The notes under the pieces: generated by a model
Told to the model about the DNA's origin: nothing
The model's input: the letters and a program-made list of their open reading frames with translations, nothing else
Databases searched by the model: none
Program-made: the position numbers and the translations under genes
Part shown: in pieces, positions 17,373-30,567 of the stretch
Position numbering within the stretch: position 1 is the first letter of the stretch
How the letters are laid out: each line of letters opens with the position of its first letter
Source: Myripristis murdjan
Lineage: Eukaryota > Chordata > Actinopteri > Holocentriformes > Holocentridae
NCBI RefSeq assembly: GCF_902150065.1
Contig: NC_044003.1
Location: 24,211,487 to 24,275,486 of the forward strand
Direction: 5' to 3'
DNA length: 64,000 nt

Positions 17373-20300
17373 TCATAAAGTGCTCTCTAGAAGCCACTCA
17401 GACCTGGAGAGCTTGTCCCTGGCCTGGCGAATGTTTGTTGTGCTCTCGAGCTGCGGCAGTTCTCCACTCATTGACAGGCTCCTTTTGGAGCGCAAACTGC
17501 CCCCAGCTTTGGGGTACGCTACATAGTAGCGCTCTTTATACGTGTCCACATTCAGGGAGTGCCTGCGGTTCACCCTCACACCCCCTGCAGGCACAGTCAT
17601 GTAATGGCGGGGGGCCTGTTGGGGCCGTGGACCCCTGGGAACAGCAGTCCATTTGGTGGGTTGGCCAGGTACAGCCACTGTGACAGTGGTGGCCATTTTA
17701 ACCTCTGAGGAGTTATTCCGGTTCATGTTATCTAGCTCAACATCTGCCTGAGCTTCAGCTCGGCGGGTCTCAGAGGGTTTTGAGGGAGCGATGGAACGTT
17801 TGGGCCTCAGGGTGCCTGGGGAGGCCGGGTGCCAGCTGTGGCTGGCAGCAGAGGTAGAGACAGTGCAGTCAGGGATGGAGGGTTTGGTGGCGGTTACCAT
17901 GACTGGCAGTCGCTGCTTGGCTGACTCCGGGGGCGGCAGGGCAACTCTCAGACAGTCTTTGTCATTCTTCTCCGGTCGGAGGACCTGCTTCGACAGGGAT
18001 TTGGGGATCCCACAGCCTTGTAGCTGCCCATCACTGCTCAGTGACCGGATATCCCCCATCTCTAGTGCCTGAGATAAAGTAGAGATGGAAGGAGAAACAA
18101 GGAACAAGTAAGAGAGTGGGGGATGGTGAGACATAGGAGTAAGAGCAATTCTTTAAGGCATCCTTTTCGATATCAACATCATCGACAACAACAGTGAACA
18201 GAAAAAGAAGAGCATAAGAGGAATCAAAACAGACCTTATCAACGTCTCCTTGGTTACAGACCCGGTAGCGCACAATGAGGAAGATGATAAAGGCGAGCAC
18301 TGAGGCCACAATAATCCCTCCAATGATAACCACAATGGTGCCGCCGAGAAATTGGGACTGCATGAAGTGGCACCTCAGGTATTGCGGCTCTGTGGTGAAG
18401 TGCACACAACCGACCACCCTGGTGGCAGTCAGTGAAGTCACCTGGTCATCATAGATGGCCAGCACACACAGGTCATACTGTGTGCCAGCCGCCAGGTTGT
18501 TTATCAGGATGTTCTTACTGGTCGGGGGAATCATCCTGTAAAACAAATGTGTGGTACATTCAGATGTGGAGAGGGTTAAATGGCAAGAGACAGAAGGAAA
18601 TCAGATTATCCAGCTTTATTGTTTTGCAGTGATAAAATGACATGACAATCATTTGTCGCACTGGGGGCTATTTAAGATCTGTCTGAGGCATAATCCTTTG
18701 TGACATTTGATTTATTCTCGCCAACATCATTACTGATAAAAGGTTGCTCTCAGTAGCAAGGGATGCAGGATGCCTCTGCTTGTTCACAACATTAGAATTA
18801 CGGGGCTTGATTCCCTGATGGGTCTCCTGCATTCAATAGCCAATGCTGAGTGCCTTATGTGTTGTTGACTTGAAGTCCATTTGGCTAAACGTGGCTGTGT
18901 GGCGATCATATCTCAGTGATAAGCACTAAATATGGAGTGAAAGAGGGTAGAGATGAAAGAATGCTCGGTACACCAGTTTCTCAGATGGGCATGTGTGAAG
19001 CCTCTGATGCTTTTGTAAAACACTGGCTGGTTTCTCTTTCATCTTCCTATCTGTCTGCAGCTTAGTGCTGACATTCTATTTTGATTTTGTTGATTAGGCA
19101 TTATCAAGGTTTTGCACATAGTAAATGATACACTCTGGCAAGGGGGATTATAAGTCAAAGAAAAAGATGTCTGATACAGTGCATTAGTCTGCCTCCCTGA
19201 TAGGATAAATAGACACCACAAATAATTATGTTGACAGCCAGGTCCAGTCCTTAATGACTGAATTCCCGGTGGGATTTAAATTAGACTATAAAGGTAAAAC
19301 ATGGGTCATGAGATTTTTTATGACATGGTTCATTACGGCTTTTAAGCAAAGTTGACATACAATCATTCAGATATCAGGTTCATCTAACTAGATAAAAGGG
19401 GTACAAATTCTGTTTGTAGGCCAGCGCTTTGAGAGAAAGGAGCCTTGCTGCCAGTTTTGTTCTACAACCCCAGCATGATTTTATGCTTGATATCAATCCA
19501 GCACGACTCTATGTGTGTTGCTGCCTACCTGTAGACGAGTGAATCATCGTAGGTGCCGTTGTATTGGATTTGGAACATGCGGATTCCAGGAATACTCCTC
19601 TGGAAGTTAAACCTGACCAGGGCCGAGGTGGAGGTAGCCTCAGCAATTACGACTTTCTTCTCTTGACTGGTCTTTGCGTTCCCCAGAGGCACGCCTGCCG
19701 CCTCTGCTCCCGTCCCTGTCTTGGTCACCGTGGCGATATCTGATGATCCGGGGTCGGGCTCCTGGTCTATAATCGTGTTGTTGGTGATATGGGGGAGTTT
19801 AGCAATGACCAGCTCCATCGTCTGCTGGGCCTCTCCAGCCGGGTTGGAGGCTACACAGGTGAAGGAACCTGTAAGATGAACCCAGAAGATTATCATCCTC
19901 TCTGATATTTATTACGATACACAGATCAATACTACAGGCCATCCATCTATCCAAGTTGCAATGGAATGGCATTTTGAGAGCAATGCTTGTATTTCTATTT
20001 TGAAACATGGGGAGGGAACACTCAGAACGGGCCAGCAGTGTAAATGAAGGGAAAGCAATGTCTTAAAGGGACTATACCAGTGATTTTGCATGTAAAGTAT
20101 AACATCTACAAAATGTCTACACTTCATGTTTCTGCACATCTTTTCCCAAAGCAAGCCGAACTCCTATATCATTTTCCCACCTTTTTGTCCAGCCATTGGA
20201 TTCTATTCATTCCCCTATGATATGAAAATGCAGTTTCAAAGACTTAAAGCTTTCTTCACATCAGTATCCTATCACTGTAATAAAGTCGTTCACGTAAGCT

Positions 20301-23008
20301 TTCCCTAAGAGCAGCAGCACTGTTGTGTTTTGATGACTTGAAATTGGGTGGAGTGAAACGGTCCAGAAAATAGTCCATGGGGAAACGTTTGCTTTCCACA
20401 GCCAATTATCAGCTCCATGGTTTATGAATGGTGTTGACTTAGCCACAGAAGCAGAACATTATGAGGTGGGTGTTTGAACCAAAAATTTGTGTTTGAAAAT
20501 TGAGGGATTTTGATGATACGCTGTGAAATGATTTGCAAAATGGTTTGTTGCTATATGTGGAAATATGTGGAAATTGTAGTAAATGGGCCAAACATTCAAA
20601 ATCACCGGTGTAGTCCTTTTGCAGGAGAGAAAGGCAGCTGTATAAGTCAGGCAGAGACCTATGATGATTGATGTTTTTGGTATGTACTGCATGTTGCTGC
20701 CTGCCTTACAGTCCTCTAGATTTATGAGCTTATAGTCAAATGTGTTCTATGGTACTTACTAACATGGTATTATAGCATTCTGTTAAACTCTAAATTGTCC
20801 CTAAACAGTGTATGAAGGTTCATAATGGAGACAAGGGACAGCAACATCCTATCCTGACTACTGAAATCTAAATGGGTATAAATGATAACATGGCAGGAAG
20901 TTAGATTAGAATAAGTGAAAATGTCATTTCCTATTTTACTGTGACTTTAATCAGTGTGTCAGCCTACACACTTTCCGTTCTCCAAATTTTATCAACTGAT
21001 GTAAACAAACACTTAAGTCCTATAGGCTACTGGTAGATGCAAGTAAACAAGTAATTTCATTTAAGTCAACAACACAAGCACAGCCACTGGGTGTAAACAG
21101 ACCAGAGTCCTTGACAGTGCTGATGAGGATGTCCAGTGTGCCATCGCTGTGGACCACAGCCCTGGAGGAGTTGGACATAAGGCGTCCGTCAGGGGCAATC
21201 CAGTGGATAATAGGGTCTGGGTCGCCCCGGGCCTTACAGCGCAGAGTCACACTCTGACCCTCCAATGCTCGCAGCTCCTGCGACACAGCAATGCAGCGCA
21301 GTTAGTGGTAGGACCTCGCCATTCGAAATCAGATTATGCACTGCATCCAAAAATTGAAAAAATACTTTGGATAGATAGTTAACATGCTGCATGACTCATT
21401 TTCAACAACTGAAGTAAGGACAGCCTGAATGACTGAGATACTATAATTAACCCAATTATAACAATCTATGTTTCTAAATTGTTGCATTTCAACGTTTTAG
21501 TGTCTGATATGAGAATATAATCAGCAATTGATCATCATTATGATTACGGGAATTAGCATGATTAAGAAGGCCAGATAATCAATATGTCAGTACTTTTGGA
21601 GTGTATGTAAAATTGTCTTGGTAAAAAGTTATTTTCTCTGCAGTTATCTGAAAGAGGTTTCCTGAATGCAAATGAGATGATATAGCTGTGATTATTTAGC
21701 GAGGATTTGTCATCAGATGAATTTGTTTGCATGCATCAGTCGAGAGCTCAATCACTGTAAGCTTTCACTGTGTAACAAGAGCATCACAGAAAACACACCA
21801 TAAACCTACATATTGCTTTATAGCACTGATAACTGAAAATCCACGCGAAAGAACCACTCAAAACATCTCAAGGCCACAAATTGATTACATTTTTAAAGTT
21901 AATCCTGGTTGATATATTTTATTTGAAATAATGTCAGTAGCTAGATGTGACAAAGCTCTTCTGGGCTTGTAAGGTAATATTTGGTGTGATGGGCAGAGAA
22001 AGCATACAATGCCATCTTGGATTAATTTAAGTAGATTCAAATGTCTGTTTCAATATTTTCACTGGCAGTTACTGCAGAGTTATACCTTACAGTGCATGTT
22101 CAAGGCCAAAGTTATACCTGGGAGTGCCTGGTGATGAGAGGAGGCTCACACAGGAACTCTTCCTCTGAAACAGTCCAGAAGTAGCGTCCAGCTAGGTGTT
22201 GTGGGGAGGCACAGGTCTCCAGATCATCCTCCCTCCGCAGCCTCCTCAGCCATAGCAGCTCACAGTTGCACCTCAGTGGATTCCCCCCAAAGCTCAATGC
22301 AAACGATGTAGGGCCCATTATCCCTGACGTGGCCAGGACCCCGGCCCGTTGGAAAACTGGGTCAGGAGGAAGCTTCTGGAGCTTGTTGGAGGTCACGTCC
22401 AGCCTCTTGAGCTTCTGCAGGCCGGAGAAAGTTCCCTCTGGAATGTAGCTGAGCATGTTGTGGTCCAAGTTGAGGGTGTGGAGATTGGACATCCTCTGAA
22501 TGGCCACCCATGGAGCACTTTCCAAGTTGTTGTAGGACAAGTCCAGCTCTTCCAGGGCTGTGAGGTCATTGAAGGCTCCGATGTGGATATGGGTCAGCTG
22601 GTTGTTATTGAGGATGAGGTGGTGCAGCTTGGACATGCCGCTGAATGTGTCATTGGTAATGCGTGTAAGCCGGTTGCTATCAAGGTGAAGGGCACGTAGG
22701 TTCTCCAGGTCTTTGAAGGCATGGGGCGCGATGGAGCCGATAGTGTTGCGAGAAAGGGTCAGGTCCACCAGCTTGGTCATATTAGCAAAGTCTTTACGTT
22801 TTATGCTGGTTACAAAGTTATCACCCAGACGCATCTCCACTGTGTGCCTGTCAATGTTCGGCGGCACAAAGAGCAGCCCCTTTTTGTCACATAGCGTTGC
22901 CAGGTTGGGGTTAAGCACCTGGCAGACACAGCGTTTGGGGCAGATCTGAACTTTGTGGGCCTTCACAGCCATGCCGAGGACTATCAGATAAACCAGGAGA
23001 GACTCCAT
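17373..23008 (-). CDS. lrfn5: Leucine-rich repeat and fibronectin III domain protein 5 (SALM5)
   Basis: A single-pass synaptic adhesion molecule; the mammalian protein binds presynaptic LAR-type receptor phosphatases. Minus-strand exons in order: 23008-22118, 21277-21103, 19868-19529, 18535-18235 and 18068-17373, with matching phases, giving about 800 aa. The start [17 protein letters not shown] is a signal peptide. LRRNT has ICPKRCVC. Six or so LRRs follow ([32 protein letters not shown]), then LRRCT ([12 protein letters not shown]). The Ig domain is split between exons 2 and 3 ([17 protein letters not shown] ... [12 protein letters not shown]). The FNIII domain ends near ATRVVGC. The TM helix at about 531-557 is in exon 4 ([19 protein letters not shown]). 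Ectodomain and TM match LRFN5 better than LRFN1-4. The 800-aa length exceeds human LRFN5 (719) because of a longer tail ending [10 protein letters not shown] 5' UTR acceptor (TTGTTTAG on the minus strand) lies about 26 bases upstream of the ATG. Teleosts have a and b copies; which one is unknown. Confidence 0.95.
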
Positions 23009-23035
23009 TTGGCTTTCCAGTCAGGTTAATACACC

Positions 23036-26000
23036 TAAACAACACAGGTGATAAAAAGAGAGAGAGGGAGGAATGCTATTTATGAAACAGTTTGAGAATG
23101 CAGAGCATGAAATGGTGTGATTGTTTGTAATTTGTGTAATCTCTATCACACCTGCACTGAGAAATCCCCTCCTACAACGGCACAGGGGGATTCTCCTCTA
23201 AAGCTAAAATGTCAGCTTTTGCACTAGATTTGAAATATTATCACTGACAGCTAGGAGCTAAGATTTACAGAAAACACACACTCTGAGCAGGTGACTAAAC
23301 AAGGCAAGGCTTGAGCAAACCATAAAGGCTCAATTAGCTGTTAAAATAATTGTTCACCCCCATATTTGAGAATAGTAAGATCTTTGCGACAGTTATACTT
23401 TTTAGCCAATGCTCTGCTGATCCTACTTTTGATATGATAATGCAAATCCTTTCATGTTTGTGTACAGAGGGATGAAAGTCTAGACTGGCAGTCCAGTGCC
23501 TCATCAGAATTAGACTGATGTCTCCCAGGATCATATCGCCAATGGGAAGGGATGATTGGGCTCACTGCCTCACTGAGGATATGCTATGCCTTGGCTATTG
23601 ATTTTCTCTCTGCTCTCTCTCCTGCTACTCTTACTTATGGCACAAGTAAGATGGGGATAAGGAGGGATCCATTTGATGAATCCTGAAACCTTGTCAGGGA
23701 TATAGCATGTCATAAAACTAAGAGAGCGGAGATCAGAGCACATCTCTGCAGGTGCACCACACAATGCAGCAGATTTGGTGTGACATTAGCAATGATTACA
23801 TTTAAAATGAGACATTTTTGTTCAACACGCAATATTCAACCCTCCGGGTGTCCTATTACTGCACACAGAAAGGAACACCAATCCAATCAAACACAGGGAA
23901 CGAAAGATCCGGTCCCACAACTGTAGTGAAAATACAAAGTCTTAACCTTTAAATACAGAACAGAATGGCTGATTTATGATTATAGCTTCCTGTGGTGTGC
24001 TGGTAATGCCTCCATTGCCGACGTTTGGTTTTGGAGATTGTGCATAAAAGTCTTGCCTCAGCAAAGGGCCAGCTAACCGAGTAACTTTGTGCTTCAAAAG
24101 CCTCTGCTGCACCAGGAAACACAGAACTCACAGTCTAATAACCTTGACAGTCAGAATATGAAGAAAATGTCAAAGAGTGAAGAATACTTCAGACAGAATG
24201 TGAGTGACATGCTGCCATTTGGGGGAATGTTTTTCATGTTAAAAGAGAATGAAGCCTGGTAGCATCCACTGACAACAGTTGCATTTTGACAGCTGTATAT
24301 CACAGCCTGACAAGGAAGGAGAAAGGAGGTCATGGTAAAATGGCCCATAACTGCAAGGGGACGACTGATATCATTGGAGGGAACACGCTGGCTATGACAT
24401 TTTCATGAATACTGCTGATCAAGCAGCAATGCATCAGTGTCTTTCCTGACCCATTTTTATGAGGGACAACTTTGCCCCTTTTACCAAGTCACACAAGTGC
24501 CCCGTTTTAGCCCTGATGTGGCTTTTTAGCTATGGCAACGGCAGCAGCTGAGAAATGGACTGTAGAGTAATTGTTAAATGCTGTTATGACTCTGCTTAAG
24601 GATGGCAGATGACTTCACCATCAAGCAATGCTGCAAGGCTGTGTGGAGTGGCGTGCGATCACCCATGTGGAAGAGAAGATGTATACTTCTACAGTATATG
24701 CGTGTGTGTGTGTGCGTGTCTATCACGGAGTGGGTACAAAAGAGAAGGTGCATGCGAGTGTGTGTATGTTCCTGCTTGTGCGAATGTGTGCCAACCACCT
24801 TCTGCTCTGCTCTGAGTGGCACAGCCTCTGGATGTGCAATGAGGCGGAGAGGACCTGCTACTTCCCGACTCAAATGGCGCTGAAGACGTGATATTGATTC
24901 ACTCGGTGGAGATGGGTTTTTTTTTTTTTTTTGCCGGTGAAAACTCAGCCAAACGTGAAGAGAATGGTTGCAACGGTAATCCCTACGAAATTCGTTTTGT
25001 GAGGACAAAAGGACAGCCCCTCGCTGCTGAGACGGGGCGGGGACTATCTGTTGCTGTCTACCTAATTTGCATTTAATTATGGGGTGTTCCACAGAGATTT
25101 GCATAACAGGTCACACTCATCAAGTACACGAACAAATAAGTAGATAATCAATCAATGACTTCATCAATCATGCTCTTCATCTTTAAATGTCACTCCCTCG
25201 GAAAATCATTATCCTACAGGTTGGGTTGTTCATTATGGTGAGGCGACATGGGAGGGCCACAGATAAACAAGAAAACAGATAATCTACCGATGCCTTAATG
25301 ATAATCTCCCTCTTAGTCAATCAAATGTTCCTTTACTACCTCTGAGCAGGTCTTTTCTCCCCGAGAGCGCAGACTGACAGCACACACCCACACACGCACA
25401 CCAGTGGGTGGAATTGTGCCTAATAGAGGTAGCTCACTACACAACAACCCCCAGCTATGGAGACAGACATTCATGCGCAGCAGCAGTATACTGTAGGAGA
25501 GGATATCTATGCTCTCCCCCGGGCAGCATTCGCCAAGAAAAGCCTTATGCAGCATGCTGGATGCCAATCGGCCGCTGAGGTCATGGGGGATATGTTTTCA
25601 GATGGTCTAACTTATGCTGGAGCTCATGTGAGAAAGCCTCTGCAATCCATGCTTGGGCAGGGAATCAGGGAAAGCAGCCCTGAGAGAGGAAGTTAATGAG
25701 ATGAGGTCTGTTTGGTATGCCTCCACACAGGTCGGCATAATGGCACACAGCACTGTCTAACCTGGGTTATTCAGAGAAAGCAGCTGGATATCTACAGCAG
25801 CCAAAAATAAGCTTTGTTGTGTCAAGGAGGTAAACTGATGCTGCAATACATGATGGTAAAAAGGTATCGACAAAACAGTGAAATGGGTACTCAGTCGGCC
25901 CATTTTATGAGACCAAATGGAGCTGGTGCATCTGCTGAAGTGGATCAAATTTTGACTGAGCTGGTAGAAATTCTATTGTGTCTGATAAATGCTCTTGTAG

Positions 26001-29000
26001 CCTCAGTCCAAACATCCTGACCAAACACTGATGCTGTTACGGACATCTAACTAACACATCTGTGTTTGTGAATGTGGGTATGTGTTGTGACACTCTTTTC
26101 CAACAGAGTCTGCCAAATTCCCTACCAATGTTAGAATGCGATAGCTCTTGGGTGACAGCCTTGATACCATGGCAACACAGAAAACGTCAGTTTGGGGTGC
26201 GATGTAATCAGTGGCTCATTTTCAGATCACCTAATAATATTTACAACAAAGAATGTTCCCTTGAAGAAAATACCCCAGCAATTTAGGTTTTTGCAGAGGT
26301 TTGGTTTGGATGCCTGTGCAGGCCATTTATGACACCTACTTAACTCTGTACCAGCGAGCAAAAACAGCGGTGATTGTATACTCAGCTAATTCAGTGCTGG
26401 ATTTGATGTTTGGAGTGACTGAATCATTACCATGCTGCCAGTCTTTTGCATAAATAAAAAAGAGCAATGGCTAGATGGGGATCTCTGATGTGGTTATTTT
26501 TCTGTTTCAGTGTGCATGCGCGCGCGCGTGTGTGAGTGTGTGTGAATGTGTGAGCGCCAGGGGATAGCATACTAAGCAGACCCCACTGCATCAATAGAAG
26601 TGCTGTTCATCAGCATTTACAACTCCCCCTTGTAATTCCAAATGTTTTCCCTCACAGTATCAGAGGAGATTCAGAGCTACCTTCACAGGCTTGGTCTTCT
26701 ATGACTACTGCTTCCCTTTAGTCCAGCAACAATGATCACAGAAAACATTCTTTATATTTTACATGGTGCCATCTAGTAGCAAGCTGGAGACTAATCTGGC
26801 CGTGTTTAAATGCTTTACATTGATTTCAGGCCTTAATACCTGCATGGCGAAGAAGTGCCCTGATGTGAAGGGCTTATAACCTGGGGTTTTCCTCCTGAAA
26901 GGAATGCAAAATCCTTCAGGAGCACATCTGAATATCAATATGACCTCCTCAATTTAATATTCTTCACACTTTGGTCACAAGTGTATAGATTTTCATTTCT
27001 GGTGATGATGGTGATCTTACACTGTGCAATCTCTTCAGGCTCATTAAAAAAAAAGCAAAATGCCTACCTCTCTTGGTGAAAATGTTCTGTGACAAAGCTT
27101 CTCAAACATTTACATGTGACTGTGTGGGGAAATGGGGACAGCCAGAATGAAATCTATGATGAGCATACCCATTCACTCATTTTCCCCTTTTCTGGAGACC
27201 CTTAGGAACTTGTTTCCTCCCTCACACAGCAACAAAATGGCTAAATAATGTATAATGTTCTCTCTGCTTATTGTGTTGTGTAATCAAAAAAAGCTGCTGT
27301 TATAGTCTGCACACACACATACACGCTGCATGTGGGCCAGGTGTGTGTGCATGCAAGTTTGTGAATATGCCTGCGGTGATGTGTGCATTTATTTTTTTCA
27401 GATTCCCTGGAATCTCAATGAAAACGACTGTGAAAAAAGAAAAGCTTCTTTTGTATGAGGAGCAAGATTTGGGTCAACGAGTAGCTTCAGAGCCCGTCTG
27501 CACAAAGCCTTGGTGTGGTAGGACCATATATCACTTCTTTTCCATTAGTGAAAGATAGCAGCATAGGCTATATCATTGAGTGTATTAACACAGCAGTAAG
27601 AGCAAATAAATGCAGTAAAATGAGGCGTGGGCCTGGTTTCAGTGGTGTAGCAGTTACAATGGTGCCTCAGGCACTCATGAATAATAAGATATGTGATAAC
27701 TAACACTCGACATAAAACAAGATCATTATAGCTCATCATTTATCAATCTCAGGGACAAAAATTTCAAGCGTCTGCACCAGTCACCTGGCAGTATATTCCC
27801 TTGCCTATACATACTTATCTAGTCATTAATTTTGCTACTTAGCCTGATTTAGACTTTATCACACCTCACCAAGTGAATGATTGACGCGCAATTTGCATAT
27901 CAGTTGTGGTTTAAGCAGAGCACACACCTCATTACACCAGCAGATATCACTGCTCCATCTTTTGGCTGATTAAAAAAAGATGTGAAATAAAACACACAAA
28001 CATGTCACATCTGAAATCAATCTCATCCTGCATGCATCTAAGAGCGGACAGGATAATGGGGCACATTAGATATGATTCAGTTTCACCTGTAGAAAAAAAA
28101 ACCAGCATGCAGCCAAGTGGATACTATAAATAAAATTGCTATCTGACCGCGTTCCTTAGCAAATGAGGAGATTTTTTGACCTTGCGGTACAGGTCCTGGA
28201 CTAGTGGGTTACAGCCTATACGGATAACCCCTGTCATAAGGGGGATTCTTCACCTTTTAAGATGGGTCCTGAGAGAACTACTTCAAGTCAACAGTATATT
28301 GCGCCTCCTGAAAGACACTTCCCCAAAAGAGTTCAGAAGCTATAATTCACACCATTTGCAGCCTATAAAATGCTGAATTTACCTTGCAGATGGAACATCA
28401 ACCCAGTTCAATGGAGGGTGATATGGAGCTTTTTTCCTTCCAGTTGTGCTAAGAGCATACTGAAAGAGCCTCGTCTAAAATAGGACCGACGGTGCCTCTT
28501 GGAGATAATTCAGGTGTCCCGAAAACGCGCGTCTTGGCTCCTTACAGCAGCGTGTGACGGCCTGCGAAACCGCCGATGCCCTTCAAGAAATCCATGACCA
28601 ACAGATAAAGGACGGCTCCTTCCCGATACCTTCCACCATTAAATTCTCACGGACAAATGCAGCTCAGCGTAGCTTGTCTGTAAAAAGAAATTTAATGTAA
28701 CCTGAAGGGTCCCGGTATGGCTCTGAGGCTGCAGCTGTGCGGGATCGCCTCTACTGCGCATTCGCCTGCATGCACCTCCAGAAGAGAAAACGCCTTTGTA
28801 GCGAAAGGCTGCTTTATTATCTACAGCGCTGAGTGACTGGTGGTGTGCTGAATCCAGCCAGCTGTTCGTATCGCTTTCACAAGGGTTTCTGGCGACGCAG
28901 GGCTCAGTGTGAGTTAATCCAGATTGACTGAAAGGTTGCTGCCATATATTCCCCCTTCTGCCCCCAGACTCCTGTACTGTCAGCCTCTCGCCGCCACCGA

Positions 29001-30540
29001 TCCAGCTCCATTTCTGACCAGAGGTGCTGTGCTCAGAATGGTAATCGGTGCGCCCCGAGCTGCACAGAGACCATTTGTGTGCATAGACAGATGCAATGCC
29101 TCCCAGCCTGTCTCACAGGCAGGAACCATTATTTATTCATGTAGATTGAACTCTACTGCACGAAAATGCAGTAGGCCTGCCCATAAGCAGTGGATTCTTT
29201 AAGAAAAAAAAAAGAAAGAAAGAAAGACTGAAAGGAGCTTATATGGTCAGTAATCGGTAATCATTTAGATGGACAATAAGAAGAACACTGCTAATGAACA
29301 GTCATTTAATGTCAGCGCTTTAGGGAAACATGAAACAAATATCAGGTGTATGTCTAAACTCATATGATTGTGACATTAGAAATCACATTGATATTCCTCT
29401 GGGTAAAACATTTGATGTGACGATTATTTACATTAGGCCTGGTCTACCTACAGTTTCTCGTAAATCAAACAGCAGTGTTTTACAAGCTTGGATGTCATAG
29501 TGCGGTTCTATATTTCAGCATGTATTACATAGGTTGTTGGCAAGAAAGTGTTGACTTGGCTTAAATTGAAGACACTGGCTCCCTGTGGGTCTGGCTGGCA
29601 CCAGACCCATAACTATCAGATGCACAGGGTCACATGGCCTTTAGTAAGTTGGCAAGGCACAGATGCATAGGTCTATTACAGCAGCACACTGGTCTTTTTG
29701 GAGGGGGGTGCTTGCAGACTCAGAGGATTTATTCCCAAGAACAATGGCCTGTGCTGATCCGGGGTCTCTTGGCACTTCAAAATAGGTGTTTGTTGTCATC
29801 CAGAGAATTACCCTGAGGAGCTCTACTTGAGATCAATAGCTCCATCCAGTTACAACAGATGCACTTCAAATCAATAGGAATAGCCTGAGAGTTAGTAGTT
29901 TAAGCATTCATCGTCATCCAAAACTGGAATGGCAAGAGCAATCAAACGGTTTTTCACTTTTAAGTGTCCAAAAACATATTTTGACTTCATACTGTATGTG
30001 TGACTGTGACATGGTAGTGGGGTCGGTCCTTGTTACAGCAGGACTGGTGATCGTATCCACATGCAAAGTCTCAGTCTCTTCATGGGCCCATGTGGTATGA
30101 AACTAACATTTCAGTCAGCTGCCCACAGTAGGTAGTACACTCAAATATTGACTTACCAATTCCATTTCGAGGAAGTCATTTCCATTAGTCCATCCATCTA
30201 TCTTTATACCTGCTTATTCCTAATCAGGGTGGTGGGGATGGAGTTTATATCCCAGCATGCACCGAGCAAAATGCAGGGAGACACCATGGACAGGTCGCCG
30301 GTAGGGCTAAGACAAACAACTTCAGTAACTTTCATACTAAAATAGAAAATGCTCAGGTTGACTCCATGCAAAAACAGTAGAGTTTTACAAGAAACCACCC
30401 AAATTCACTAGCATTTGATTGGTGGCGAGTGCTAATTTCAAGCCCTGCATGTGAGATATTGTTGTCTAATGTCCGTTATCACAAGTTAACAGTCCATCCC
30501 AAGATGTACCACTGACATGCCTTGATTTTCCTGTGCTCTT
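23036..30540. other. Intergenic DNA upstream of lrfn5 and downstream of the SAM gene
   Basis: No coding exon is recognised. It contains short TG/CA and alternating purine-pyrimidine runs (24700-24720, CGCGCGCGTGTGTG at 26519-26532). An A/T-rich complex block at about 27840-28140 could be a conserved element. A GC-richer stretch lies at about 28480-28920. Far-upstream 5' UTR exons and the promoter of lrfn5 must lie in this interval or beyond, but no border can be fixed from sequence alone. Confidence 0.4.
30180..30330. repeat. Degraded interspersed repeat (fish CCTGGACAGGTCGCC type)
   Basis: Words such as CTGCTTATTCCTAATCAGGG, TATATCCCAGCATGCACC, GGGAGACACCATGGACAGG and TCGCCGGTAGGGCTAAGACA, in this order, match an abundant fish repeat whose consensus runs 'cttatcc..gggtc..ggagcctatcccagc..cctggacaggtcgccagtc..cagggcc'. 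It is highly diverged and short. No coding frame is seen. Confidence 0.55.
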
Positions 30541-30567
30541 TTAATGTTGTGATTGACATTTGGGTTT

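Noticed and set aside
24574-25104. 176-codon minus-strand frame
   Set aside because: It spans a TG repeat and a poly-T tract (about 24917). The composition is low-complexity and no homology is evident.
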